Positions 28,872 to 38,921 of a stretch of 62,231 nucleotides of DNA are shown here, in pieces. How positions within the stretch are numbered: the first letter of the stretch is position 1; every line of letters starts with the position of its first letter. The notes below the pieces were generated by a model. That model made no database searches. It saw only the letters and a list, made by a program, of their open reading frames with translations, and had not been told where the DNA came from. Both the position numbers and the translations under genes were made by a program. The DNA comes from Chloroflexota bacterium (GTDB lineage Bacteria; Chloroflexota; UBA11872; VXNJ01), in contig JASLPR010000056.1 in the NCBI GenBank assembly GCA_030744875.1, positions 1 through 62,231 of the forward strand, read 5' to 3'.

Positions 28872-30116
28872 ATGACCGACGCCGCCTTCAAGCAACTCCC
28901 GGTCACCGTCGTCTCGGGATTCCTCGGCGCCGGCAAGACCACCCTGCTTAACCACGTCCTCAACAACCGCGAGGGCCTGAAGGTGGCGGTGATCGTCAAC
29001 GACATGAGCGAGATCAACATCGACGCCCAATTGCTGGGCGAGGGCGGCCTGAGCCGGGTCGATGACAAGGTCGTGCAACTCAGCAACGGCTGCGTCTGCT
29101 GCGGGCTGCGCGAGGACCTGCTGCTGGAAGTCGTCGGCCTGGCCCGGCGTGGCGAATTTGACTACCTGCTCATCGAGCCCACCGGCGTCTCCGAGCCGAT
29201 GCCGGTCGCGCAGACCTTCACCTTCCCCGACTCGGCCGGTCGCGCCCTGAACGACATCGCCCGCCTGGACACCCTGGTCACGGTCGTCGACGCCGGCAGT
29301 TTCCTCGAAGATTTTGGCTCGCTGGACGAGATCGGCGATCTCGAAATCGAGGGCAAGGTCGAAGACGAGCACCGCGACATCGCCGAACTCCTGGCCGAGC
29401 AGATCGAGTTCGCCAACGTGATCGTCGTCAACAAGACCGACCTGATCGACGCCGAGGAAGTCGAAGGTCTGGCCGCACTGCTTGCCGAGCTCAACCCCGG
29501 CGCCGAGATCCTTTCCGCCGAGCACGGCCGGGTGCCGTTGGACCACATCCTCAACACCGGGCTTTTCGATCTGGACAACGTTAGCCAGTCGCCCGGCTGG
29601 GTCCGCACCCTGGGAGCGGAAGCCGAGCACGATCACGACCACGACGGCGAAGAGCACCAGTTCGAGCGCTACGGCATCGCCACGTTCGTCTATCGTGCCC
29701 GCCGGCCCTTTCACCCGCGCCGCCTGGCCGACCTCCTGAATGCCGACGGCCTGCAACACGTCCTGCGCTCGAAGGGCTTCATCTGGCTGGCCACCCGCAC
29801 CGACCACGTCGGGCTCTGGTCGCAGGCCGGCGGCGTTATCAATATCTCGCCGGCCGGTACCTGGTGGGCCACGGTCCCCGAAGCCGAGTGGCCCGACGAC
29901 CCCGACAACCGCGCCTATATCGAACAGCAGATGAAGGGCGACCACGGCGACCGTCGCCAGGAGATGGTGCTCATCGGGGTCGGGATGGATCGCGCCGCGC
30001 TGGTGGCCGCCCTCGACGCCTGCCTGATCACCGATGCCGAGATGGCATCCGGCGCGGCCGACTGGGCCGCCCTGGACGATCCCTTTCCCCCCTGGCCATC
30101 GCTCGGTCGCGACTGA
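28872..30116 (+). CDS. CobW/COG0523 family GTP-binding metallochaperone
   Basis: [43 protein letters not shown]; His/Asp-rich stretch [11 protein letters not shown]. Confidence 0.95.
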   Translation: MTDAAFKQLPVTVVSGFLGAGKTTLLNHVLNNREGLKVAVIVNDMSEINIDAQLLGEGGLSRVDDKVVQLSNGCVCCGLREDLLLEVVGLARRGEFDYLLIEPTGVSEPMPVAQTFTFPDSAGRALNDIARLDTLVTVVDAGSFLEDFGSLDEIGDLEIEGKVEDEHRDIAELLAEQIEFANVIVVNKTDLIDAEEVEGLAALLAELNPGAEILSAEHGRVPLDHILNTGLFDLDNVSQSPGWVRTLGAEAEHDHDHDGEEHQFERYGIATFVYRARRPFHPRRLADLLNADGLQHVLRSKGFIWLATRTDHVGLWSQAGGVINISPAGTWWATVPEAEWPDDPDNRAYIEQQMKGDHGDRRQEMVLIGVGMDRAALVAALDACLITDAEMASGAADWAALDDPFPPWPSLGRD

Positions 30117-30241
30117 TTTTGCCCGCTGACACCGGCGCGGCGTGATCTGCGACAATGGTTCCCTGGCCATGCGGGGAGTCCCGGCGCGGTAGCGGAACCG
30201 AAGCCCTTGCCCGGCCGGCCGAACGGCGAAAGGATCCGACC

Positions 30242-31399
30242 TTGGCTAGAACTGTCCTCGTCCTCGGTGGTGGCATCGGTGGGGTCGTTGCCGCCCGTGA
30301 ATTGCGCAAAGGGGTCGGCTCCTCCGACCGCGTCATCCTGATCGATCGCGACGGCCAGCACCTCTTCCCGCCCTCGCTGCTCTGGGTCATGGAAGGCACC
30401 CGCAAGCCGGACGCGATCGTGAAGAACCTGGAGCGGCTCCGCCGCAAAGGCATCGAGGTCATCGTCGGCACGGTGACCGGCATCGACACCGACAACCGCC
30501 GTGTCGCCACCGATGCCGGCGAGCTTGATTACGACGCGCTGGTTATTTCGCTGGGCGCCGAACTGGCCCCCGACCTCATGCCCGGCTTCGCCGAGGCCGC
30601 CGTGACCCCGTTCGACCTGGCGGGCGCGCAGGCTACCCGCGACGCCATCGCCGGGTTCGACGCCGACAAGATCGTGGTGATGATCGCCAGTCTCCCCTAC
30701 AAGTGTCCGGCCGCTCCCTACGAAACTGCCATGTTCATCGATCACGCCCTGCGCAAGCGCGAGGTACGGGGTGGGGTGGAGATCGAGTTCATCACTCCCG
30801 AGCCGCAACCGATGCCGGCGGCCGGGCCCGAGCTCGGCCGCATCGTCGAGATGGCGCTGGCCGCGCGGCGCATCACCTACCGTCCCGGCCTCAACCCCGA
30901 GTCCATCGACGTGGACGGCAAGGAGGTGGTTCTGGCCGGCGGCGAACGGGTCGGCTTTGACTTGCTGGTCGGCATCCCTCCGCACCGGCCCCCGGCGGTC
31001 ATCCGCGAGTCCGGGCTGGCCAACGAGGCCGGCTGGATCCCGGTGAACCACAACACGCTCACCACGCCCGTGCCAGGCGTCTTCGCCATCGGCGATGTCA
31101 CCGCCATAATGACGCCGTCGGGGATGCCGTTGCCCAAGGCCGGGGTATTTGCCGAGGGCCAGGCGAAGACCGCCGCCGCCGGTGTCGCCGGATTTCTCAG
31201 CGGCGAGGCCAAACCCACCGCCAATTTCTACGGCCACGGCGAGTGCTTCCTAGAAACCGGCGGCGGCGTCGCCGGGCGCGCCACCGGCAACTTCTATGCC
31301 GAGCCCAAACCGCGGGTCAAGTTCAACATGCCCGGGCGCATCTGGCACTGGCAGAAATGGGTCTTTGAGAAGTGGTGGATGTTCCGCTGGGCGCCCTAG
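30242..31399 (+). CDS. Sulfide:quinone oxidoreductase-like FAD oxidoreductase
   Basis: TVLVLGGGIGGVVAARELRK; SLPYKCPAAPYE; PGVFAIGDVTA. Confidence 0.85.
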   Translation: MARTVLVLGGGIGGVVAARELRKGVGSSDRVILIDRDGQHLFPPSLLWVMEGTRKPDAIVKNLERLRRKGIEVIVGTVTGIDTDNRRVATDAGELDYDALVISLGAELAPDLMPGFAEAAVTPFDLAGAQATRDAIAGFDADKIVVMIASLPYKCPAAPYETAMFIDHALRKREVRGGVEIEFITPEPQPMPAAGPELGRIVEMALAARRITYRPGLNPESIDVDGKEVVLAGGERVGFDLLVGIPPHRPPAVIRESGLANEAGWIPVNHNTLTTPVPGVFAIGDVTAIMTPSGMPLPKAGVFAEGQAKTAAAGVAGFLSGEAKPTANFYGHGECFLETGGGVAGRATGNFYAEPKPRVKFNMPGRIWHWQKWVFEKWWMFRWAP

Positions 31400-31521
31400 C
31401 CGCGGAGTGCCTCCGTTCCCCTCCGACCGGCGTTGCGCGGCCCGAGAGCCCCTGTAGAATTGGTCCCCCAAAACCAGAACCAGAATCCCCACCGGCGCCC
31501 CGCCGGAAATGGAGCAACTGA

Positions 31522-32973
31522 ATGGCCAGCAACGTCCCGGTCACCGTCGCCCACGGAGATGGCATCGGCCCTGAAATCATGGGCGCGACGCTCGAAATCT
31601 TGGAGGCCGCCGGCGCCCGCCTCGATATCGAAACTATCGAGATCGGCGAAGCCGTCTTCAACCGCGGCCACACGGCCGGCATCGAGCCGGAATCATGGGA
31701 ATCGCTGCGACGCACGCGGGTATTCCTGAAGGCGCCCATCACCACCCCCCAGGGCGGTGGATTCAAGAGTCTCAACGTCACCACTCGCAAGACCCTGGGC
31801 CTCTACGCGAACGCGCGCCCCTGCGTCGCCTATTCCCCCTACATCCAGACCAAGCACCCGGGCATGAACGTGGTCATCGTGCGCGAAAACGAGGAAGACC
31901 TCTACGCCGGCGTCGAGCACCAACAGACCGCCGAAGTCACCCAGTGCCTCAAGATCATCACCCGCACCGGTTGCGAGCGGATCGTCCGTTACGCCTTCGA
32001 ATACGCCGTTCGCAACGGCCGTTCCAAGGTTACCTGCTTTACCAAAGACAACATCATGAAGCTCACCGACGGCCTGTTCCACCGGGTCTTCGATGAGATC
32101 GCGCCCGAGTACCCCGACATCGAGCCCGAGCACTGGATCGTGGATATCGGCGCGGCCAAGCTTGCCGACACCCCGGGTGTCTTCGATGTCGTCGTCATGC
32201 CCAACCTCTACGGGGACATCCTGTCCGATGTCGCCGCCCAGATCGCCGGCTCGGTCGGTCTGGCCGGCTCCGCCAACATCGGCGATGACGCGGCGATGTT
32301 CGAGGCCATCCATGGCTCGGCGCCGCGGCGCGCCGGCCAGAACATGGCGAACCCCTCCGGCCTGCTGCTCGGGGCGGTCCTGATGCTGGTCCACATCGGC
32401 CAGCCCCATGTGGCCGAACTGGTCCACAACGCTTGGCTGCGCACCATTGAAGAGGGCATCCACACCTACGATATCCACAGCGAAGAGCACAGCCGCGAGA
32501 AGGTCGGCACTCGCGAGTTCGGCGCCGCCGTCGCGGCGCGGGTCGGCCAGCAGCCGAATGAATTGCCCGCCGTTAGTTACGCGGCGGCCCCCGGGCAGAC
32601 CGTAACCAGCGCGACCGCGGCCCGCGCCGCCGTCAAGAAGGAGACCGTCGGTGTCGATCTCTTCCTCGACTGGAACGCGGGCTCCCCGGCCGAACTGGCA
32701 GCCGTGGTCCAGAAACTCGAAGGCGACGGCCTGGCGCTGGACATGATCGACACCCGCGGGATGATGGTCTGGCCCGGCGGCTTCCCGGAGACCAAGACCG
32801 GTGACCACTGGCGCTGCCGCTTCATACCTGGCGATACCGGCAATGCCGTCTCCCACGCGCAAATCGCGGCGCTGCTACAGCGCGCCGCCGATGCCGGCCT
32901 AGACTTCATCAAGACCGAGAACCTCTGCACCTTCGACGGTGAGCCCGGCTACACCCTGGCGCAGGGCCAGTAG
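31522..32973 (+). CDS. icd: Isocitrate dehydrogenase with C-terminal extension
   Basis: VTVAHGDGIGPEIM; RENEEDLYAGVEHQQT; NLYGDILSDVAAQIAGSVGLAGSANIGD. Confidence 0.92.
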   Translation: MASNVPVTVAHGDGIGPEIMGATLEILEAAGARLDIETIEIGEAVFNRGHTAGIEPESWESLRRTRVFLKAPITTPQGGGFKSLNVTTRKTLGLYANARPCVAYSPYIQTKHPGMNVVIVRENEEDLYAGVEHQQTAEVTQCLKIITRTGCERIVRYAFEYAVRNGRSKVTCFTKDNIMKLTDGLFHRVFDEIAPEYPDIEPEHWIVDIGAAKLADTPGVFDVVVMPNLYGDILSDVAAQIAGSVGLAGSANIGDDAAMFEAIHGSAPRRAGQNMANPSGLLLGAVLMLVHIGQPHVAELVHNAWLRTIEEGIHTYDIHSEEHSREKVGTREFGAAVAARVGQQPNELPAVSYAAAPGQTVTSATAARAAVKKETVGVDLFLDWNAGSPAELAAVVQKLEGDGLALDMIDTRGMMVWPGGFPETKTGDHWRCRFIPGDTGNAVSHAQIAALLQRAADAGLDFIKTENLCTFDGEPGYTLAQGQ

Positions 32974-32975
32974 CC

Positions 32976-33461
32976 ATGGCGGAGCCCCTGGTCGGCATCG
33001 TGATGGGCAGCACTTCCGACTGGCCCACCATGCAGAACTGCACCGCCGTGCTCGAGGAATTCGGCGTCGATCATGAGGTGAAGGTCCTGTCGGCCCACCG
33101 CACTCCGAAAGAGGCGGCCGATTGGGCGGCCGGGGCGCCGGATCGGGGTATCAAGGTCATCATCGCCGCCGCCGGCGGCGCCGCGCACCTGGCCGGCGCG
33201 ATGGCGGCGCAGACCGTCCTCCCGGTTCTCGGCGTGCCGATGACCGGCTGGGCGCTGGACGGGCTCGACTCGCTGCTTTCCACGGTGCAGATGCCGCGGG
33301 GCATCCCGGTGGCCACCTTGGCCATCGGCAAGGCCGGTGCGGTCAACGCGGCGCTGCTGGCCATCCAGATCCTGGCCACCGCCGATCCGGCGCTGACTGC
33401 CAAACTCCGCGACCACCGCCAGGCCGCCGCCGACGCCATCCTCAACGCCGAACTCGACTGA
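32976..33461 (+). CDS. purE: N5-carboxyaminoimidazole ribonucleotide mutase
   Basis: [44 protein letters not shown]. Confidence 0.95.
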   Translation: MAEPLVGIVMGSTSDWPTMQNCTAVLEEFGVDHEVKVLSAHRTPKEAADWAAGAPDRGIKVIIAAAGGAAHLAGAMAAQTVLPVLGVPMTGWALDGLDSLLSTVQMPRGIPVATLAIGKAGAVNAALLAIQILATADPALTAKLRDHRQAAADAILNAELD

Positions 33462-33492
33462 TCGTCCGTCCCGCGCTCCGAAGGAGAGCCCG

Positions 33493-33840
33493 ATGAGCGA
33501 CAAGAAGACCTGGCGCGACATACTCGACGACTTCAAGGACAAGGCCCGCTCCGAATTCGAGGGCGAGCGCGGCGAGGAACTCAAGGAGAAGCTGCGCGGC
33601 GTTCGCGACGACATCGAAAAGGCCCTCGAGGGCGAGGACGCGCAGCGCATCAAGGATCGCCTGGCCGAGCTCGGCAAACAGACCGAAGACGCCATCAATC
33701 GCGCCGTCAAGAGTGACGCCGCCCGCGACATAATCGAGAATCTCGAAGAAGCCCTGGAAGACCTGGGCGAGAAGATTGAAGACCTCGCCGAACCTCCTCC
33801 CAGCCCCAAGAAAGCACCCGAAGAAGACACCACCGGCTAG
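33493..33840 (+). CDS. Small acidic helical hypothetical protein
   Basis: 115-aa charged ORF with good RBS (aaggag). Confidence 0.65.
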   Translation: MSDKKTWRDILDDFKDKARSEFEGERGEELKEKLRGVRDDIEKALEGEDAQRIKDRLAELGKQTEDAINRAVKSDAARDIIENLEEALEDLGEKIEDLAEPPPSPKKAPEEDTTG

Positions 33841-33859
33841 CCCCGAAAGGACCACCCCC

Positions 33860-34706
33860 ATGACCACGTTCCGCTACGCCGTCCACCAGATCACCTGGGA
33901 ACGCGACCTCGAAAAGGCCCTCGACGACATCGGCGCCTAGGGCTATCCCGGCACCGAGACCTTTTCCTACGTCGTGCAGGAATTCGCCGGCCGCGAGGCC
34001 GAGTTCAAGGCCATGCTCAACGCCCGCGGCCTGCAACTGGCGGCGCTCTACAGCGACGACAACGGCTACGATCCGGGCAGCGAAGCCGAGACCATCGAGC
34101 GGAACCTGGAGATCGCGCGCTTCCTGCAGGCCCTCGGCGCCGACATCCTGGTCTACGATCCCGGCCGGCCCCGTCCCGACCCGGCGCTGCCGGAGCATTT
34201 CGATGTCGTCGCCCACACGGTCAACGAGATCGCCCGCGCCAGCCACGACATGGGCGTCACCACCGCCATCCACCCGCACTGGCAGGCGCTGATCCAGGAA
34301 CGCGACGACGTCACCCGCATCTTTGACATGGTCGATACGAAGTACGCCAAGCTCACCGTCGATCCGTCGCACATGGTCAAGGTCGGCTACGACCGGAGGT
34401 CTGCGAAACCTACGGCGAGATCATCGCCTACATGCACATCAAGGACTTCTCCGAGGAATTGAACACCCGGAGAACAACCTGATCAACGACGAGGGCTGGA
34501 CGGAACCGTTGGTCTGGTTCACCGAGCTGGGCTAGGGCGTCATCGATCACAAGGCGGTCATCGACTCGCTGCGCCGCTCCAACTACGAGGGCTGGCTGAC
34601 GGTCGAGATCGACCTCTCGTAAACCACGCCCACGAAGAGCCTGGAGATCAACAGCCGCTACCTGATCGACGAGCTGGGCTTCGACCTAAAGAGCGAGAAC
34701 CACTGA
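33860..34706 (+). pseudogene. Sugar phosphate isomerase/epimerase (IolE-like), decayed
   Basis: TAG at 33938; frameshifts near 34395 and 34468; TAG at 34533; TAA at 34620; coding similarity throughout (YMHIKDFSEELN, GVIDHKAVIDSLRRSNYEGWLTVEID). Confidence 0.85.
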
Positions 34707-34803
34707 CGCAGTCAGTCTCTTCCGCTCCCGTTCCGCCGGGGTAGCTGGATTGCGGCCCGCGGCGAAAGCGCCTGCAGTGCCGGTTGTGTCCGTCAGCCCA
34801 TAG

Positions 34804-34837
34804 ATCCATCAAGTGGATGCATTTCTATCAAGTGGAT
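34804..34837. repeat. Hairpin ATCCA-TCAAG-TGGAT plus direct repeat of ATCAAGTGGAT (34808..34818, 34827..34837)
   Basis: Exact repeats spaced 19 bp in the AT-rich leader of the island. Confidence 0.7.
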
Positions 34838-35000
34838 CTCACTGGTTATCGTGTATGTGTGTGAATATGTTCTCGCCCGCTGTATATAAAGGGATATTGA
34901 AGTCTCTAATGTAAAGATCGCGTATGGAAAAATAGATTGCGTAATCATCGGGTTCATGACCAGTTGCGCGATTCGGGCTATTGCCTAGAGGTAGATCGCT

Positions 35001-35315
35001 GTGGGGCCTAACCGTGATGGCTTCCCTTTCCTACCCGCTGTTAAGGCGATGAGGCTAACCGGAAATGCGACCTACGGGCCAAGGAAATTTCTAGAATACG
35101 TAGACGAGAATTTCCCAGACCGGCCAGAGCGCCAGCGTCCAACGCCGGCCTACTTGTCTGTTCAAAGCCGAGCGGATTTCGATAAGGAAAGCCATATAGC
35201 TCTACGGGATGCGGGGATCATGATTTTCAGGCTCGGCCCTTCGAACGGTGCTCGCTTTGCGCTAATACGGGCTAAGTCACTAGATGACTTCTTTCTAACT
35301 AACCAACAAGAGTGA
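35001..35315 (+). CDS. Hypothetical protein (island ORF1)
   Basis: GTG start; VGPNRDGFPFLPAVKAMRLTGNATYGPRKFLEYVDENFPDRPERQRPTPAYLSVQSRADFDKESHIALRDAGIMIFRLG... Confidence 0.6.
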   Translation: MGPNRDGFPFLPAVKAMRLTGNATYGPRKFLEYVDENFPDRPERQRPTPAYLSVQSRADFDKESHIALRDAGIMIFRLGPSNGARFALIRAKSLDDFFLTNQQE

Positions 35316-35392
35316 GGGCCCGCTCAGGACGGGTCAGGCTGAGAAATTCGAACCAACCTGCAGCCTAGAGGCACTATTGCCGTTTCGATTAT

Positions 35393-35893
35393 ATGGGTAA
35401 GGCAATTGAGGCTAACGCTGTAAATTTAGCAGTAGTCAGCGGGGTACTGGAGGAAGCCCTACACCTTGATTCGGGGGCGCCACAGGTTAGTCCTGCCACT
35501 GACACGAGCGCCTATACCTTTACGGTCCGCCCGCATCGCGACTTTCCCGACCTCCAGTGGAATCACCAGAAAGGCCAGGTCGAAATTGATGCTCTAGTCT
35601 TTGGTAAACGGAAAGGGCGTCCGACGTTATTTCTTGTCGAAGCCAAGCGCGGCCACGATCACATATTGCCTAAGTACAAGCTTGTTTACCCCGCTCTCGC
35701 AATCGCGGAGCAAGTTAAGAATGATGGTCTTGACCTAATACCGGTATCCCTCTGTTCTTGGAGTGATTGCGCGAAGCTATATTTCCACATCGCTGAAATG
35801 GCCTGTCCGAACTTGGTGGATGGCGGTGCATACGTTTCCGATCTAACGCAAACGTCTGGACGGTTACTGTGGATGGAAAATCCATTCTACTGA
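35393..35893 (+). CDS. PD-(D/E)XK nuclease-like protein (island ORF2)
   Basis: QVEIDALVFGKRKGRPTLFLVEAKRGHDHILPKYKLVYPALAIAEQV: E..D(x)nExK arrangement. Confidence 0.6.
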   Translation: MGKAIEANAVNLAVVSGVLEEALHLDSGAPQVSPATDTSAYTFTVRPHRDFPDLQWNHQKGQVEIDALVFGKRKGRPTLFLVEAKRGHDHILPKYKLVYPALAIAEQVKNDGLDLIPVSLCSWSDCAKLYFHIAEMACPNLVDGGAYVSDLTQTSGRLLWMENPFY

Positions 35894-36025
35894 GCACCTG
35901 GCCAGTTATAGGACTTTACATAATGCCATCCACTCACCTCTTCTTCATAGACTTAGTCCGTATCACTTTACATAACGAGTACAAATGGCGCCCGACCAAT
36001 AAATTCAAACTCCCAGGGGCAGTGG

Positions 36026-36052
36026 TCTGAGACAATTACCGCCAATCTCAGA
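36026..36052. repeat. Perfect 7-bp inverted repeat TCTGAGA-N13-TCTCAGA at the right edge of the island
   Basis: Exact reverse complement. Confidence 0.6.
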
Positions 36053-36064
36053 AGCGTCTGCGGC

Positions 36065-36952
36065 TCAGACCTTCAGGTGCGGCCCGAGGCGCTCCCAGAT
36101 CAGGTCCAATTCGCGCACGTCTTCGGCGTCCAGTTCCACCGCCCCCGGCGTTCGCGTCCGCGCGTGGGCAATGACCCCGCGCTTCACCAGCATGTACTTG
36201 AACGCCGCGAACCCCAGCATCGTGTAGAGGTTGATCAGCGGCACCAGGGCGTCAAAGACGTCGCGCGCCTTCTCCTTGTTCCCGGCCTGCCAGGCATCCC
36301 AGATGGCCACGAACACATCCACGGTGTCCGACGCCGGCATGAAACCGCAGGCCCCGCGCTCGAGTTCGGACAGCATCCAGCGGCCGAAGGCCCCGCCGAA
36401 GACTCCGACCGGCTTGTCCTTGAGAGTTTCCATCACGATTGAAAGGTTGTGGGCGCTGGGCGGTTGCTCTTCCTTCACGTACTGGATCAGTTCGATCTCA
36501 TCGATCAGCTCGGCCACGAAGCTGGCGGCCATCCCGTTCTGGCCGTTCTGGATGAAGACCGGCAGCCCGGTGGCGGCGATGGCCCGGTAGTAGTCGAAGA
36601 GCTCCGCCGGGGTCGCCGAACTGACGAACGGCGGCAGGGCGATCACCGCCTGCGCGCCGGCCTGCGCCGCGTCCATGGCATAGGCTGCCGCCAGCGGCGT
36701 CGCCGGCGCGGCCACTCCGGCCACCACCGGCACCCGGCCTTCCGCCGCCCCGATCACCGTCCGCAACCCGCCCTGCCGTTCTTCTTCGGAGAGGAACTGA
36801 AACTCCGCCCCGAGCACCGGATAGACCAGCCCGTGGGCGCCGCACTTCAGGCAGAAGTCCACCTGCGAACGCAGCCCGGCATGTTCCAACCGTCCCTGCT
36901 GGTCAAACGGCGAACCCAGCACCGGGTAGATTCCGCGCATATCAGCCGCCAT
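36065..36952 (-). CDS. Dihydrodipicolinate synthase/N-acetylneuraminate lyase family protein
   Basis: GIYPVLGSPFDQQGRLEHAGLRSQVDFCLKCGAHGLVYPVLGAEF; VVAGVAAPAT. Confidence 0.85.
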   Translation of the reverse strand: MAADMRGIYPVLGSPFDQQGRLEHAGLRSQVDFCLKCGAHGLVYPVLGAEFQFLSEEERQGGLRTVIGAAEGRVPVVAGVAAPATPLAAAYAMDAAQAGAQAVIALPPFVSSATPAELFDYYRAIAATGLPVFIQNGQNGMAASFVAELIDEIELIQYVKEEQPPSAHNLSIVMETLKDKPVGVFGGAFGRWMLSELERGACGFMPASDTVDVFVAIWDAWQAGNKEKARDVFDALVPLINLYTMLGFAAFKYMLVKRGVIAHARTRTPGAVELDAEDVRELDLIWERLGPHLKV

Positions 36953-36980
36953 CGCTTACCTCCTCGTTCAGTTACCTCTT

Positions 36981-38921
36981 CTAGTCCGCCAGGTTGTCAA
37001 TCTCTACCGGCTCGATGTCGTCGGCCGGCGCGAACCCGAACACCCGGCCGTAAAAGTACAACTCGGCCTCCAGTGCCCGTTGCACGTTCTCGGCCCGCCG
37101 GAAGCCGTGCTGCTCGCCCTCGAATTCCAGCAGCGCCACCGGGATGCCCTTCTCGCGGATCGCTCCCGCCATGCGGGCCGATTGATCCGGCGGCACGATC
37201 CGGTCCTCCAGTCCCTGCAGGAAGATCACCGGGCAGGACAGTTGCTCCGCGTTTTCAATCGGCGAGCGCTCGTCGTACAGGTCCTCGCGTTCCGGGTAAG
37301 GGCCGATCAGACCGTCCAGGTAGCGCGACTCGAACTTGTGGGTGTCGCGGGCCAGGGCTCCGGCGTCGCTGACCCCAAAATGGCTCGCCCCGGCCTGGAA
37401 GACATCGGTGAAGGTCAGCGCGCAGAGCGTGGTCCAGCCCCCGGCGCTACCGCCACTGATCGCCAGCCGTGCGCCGTCCACCACCCCCCGCTCCACCAGG
37501 TAGCGGGCGGCGTTGGCGCAGTCCTCCACGTCCACAATCCCCCATGTGCCCTGCAAGCGTTCGCGGTACTCGCGCCCGTAGCCGGTGCTGCCGCCGTAGT
37601 TCACATCCACTACCGCGATCCCGCGGCTGGTCCAGTACTGCACGCTCAGGCTCAGCGAGTCGCCGGTGGCCCCGGTCGGCCCCCCGTGGCTGTGCACAAC
37701 CAGCGGCGGTAGCTCCCCGTCCGGTGCCACGAACTCCGGGTTTTGCGGCGCGTAGTAGTAGCCGTAGGCCTGTCGGCCGTTCGCGGTGGGAAAGGCCACC
37801 GGCTCGGCCACGGAAACGTAGTCCGGATCAACGTCCGTGTCGCTGGAGCGTTTCAATTCCGTCGCTTCGCCGGTTGCGATGTCCAGCCGCACCACCGCCG
37901 ATCGCCGCGTCGCCGACGCCCCGAGGAACGCCACTTCTTCCCCGGCCGTCCGGATCGACCCAAACGCCGAGTAAGCGGACTCGATTTCCGTCAACTCACC
38001 CGTCTGCGGATCCAGCACCGCTAGCCGTTCAACTCCGCCTTCGGAAAACGTGCAGGCGATCCTTCCCGAGGCCAGGAACCCGTAGGTCGACATCCGAAAC
38101 ACCCACTGCGGCAGGCCGAACTCGGCGTCGCGGGGCAGCACCGCCTTGATGGAGTCGCTTCCTCTGCGGTACAGGTTCCACCAGCCGGTCCGGTCGGAGA
38201 CGAAATAGAGCTGCCCAAACGGCGACCATTCCGGCTGAAAGACGGATTCCGTCTTCCCGCCAGCTACCAGCCAGCGATCCCCCACCGCCCCGTCCTCGGT
38301 CAGTGCCGCGACCCACAACTCGGTCCCGTCCCACGGCATGCTCGGGTGGTCCCAGCACAGCCAGGCCAGGTGCTTCCCGTCGGGGCTCACTCGCGGGTTC
38401 GCGTAGAAGTCCGCCCCCTCCACCAGCGTCGTCGGCTCGCCTTCGCTCCCGGTCCCGATGGCCACGATCCGGTTGCTCGCCTCCGCGCCTTCGGCCGAGT
38501 GATCCTCGGCAACCGCCACCAGGCGGCCTCGCCCGGCGTCACGGTCGAAATCGGCATAGCGCACCGGCGCCTCAGGGGTCAGCGCCGCCGGCGCGCCGCC
38601 GTCGGTCTGCCGGTAGATCCGTTGATCCGTCAGGTTGGTGAAATAGCAGACCCCGTCGAAGACCCGGAACGAACCGCCCCCGTACTCGTGCACCAGCGAC
38701 CGGGCGCTGAACTCCTTCGGCGTCACGTCCCCGCCGGCTTCGCCGGTCCGGCTCACCACATACCGCGCCCCGTCGGCCGGCCGCATCTCCTGCCAGTACA
38801 CGTCGTCGCCGTCGGTCTCCACGTCGGTCAATCGGGTGCCGCCGCGGGCGATCGACTCGGCCGTGATCGGCGATGCCCATACCCCGTAGCCGGCGATCTG
38901 CTTTTCGGTCATCGCGCTCAA
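36981..38921 (-). CDS. S9 family prolyl oligopeptidase-like peptidase
   Basis: LVVHSHGGPTGATGDSLSLSVQYWTSRGIAVVDVNYGGSTGYGREYRERLQGTWG; LAISGGSAGGWTTL. Confidence 0.93.
   Translation of the reverse strand: MSAMTEKQIAGYGVWASPITAESIARGGTRLTDVETDGDDVYWQEMRPADGARYVVSRTGEAGGDVTPKEFSARSLVHEYGGGSFRVFDGVCYFTNLTDQRIYRQTDGGAPAALTPEAPVRYADFDRDAGRGRLVAVAEDHSAEGAEASNRIVAIGTGSEGEPTTLVEGADFYANPRVSPDGKHLAWLCWDHPSMPWDGTELWVAALTEDGAVGDRWLVAGGKTESVFQPEWSPFGQLYFVSDRTGWWNLYRRGSDSIKAVLPRDAEFGLPQWVFRMSTYGFLASGRIACTFSEGGVERLAVLDPQTGELTEIESAYSAFGSIRTAGEEVAFLGASATRRSAVVRLDIATGEATELKRSSDTDVDPDYVSVAEPVAFPTANGRQAYGYYYAPQNPEFVAPDGELPPLVVHSHGGPTGATGDSLSLSVQYWTSRGIAVVDVNYGGSTGYGREYRERLQGTWGIVDVEDCANAARYLVERGVVDGARLAISGGSAGGWTTLCALTFTDVFQAGASHFGVSDAGALARDTHKFESRYLDGLIGPYPEREDLYDERSPIENAEQLSCPVIFLQGLEDRIVPPDQSARMAGAIREKGIPVALLEFEGEQHGFRRAENVQRALEAELYFYGRVFGFAPADDIEPVEIDNLAD

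Noticed and set aside
31522-32973. C-terminal extension on isocitrate dehydrogenase as a novel fusion
   Set aside because: Longer IDHs with a C-terminal domain are already known (e.g. Thermus-type), so this is not new.
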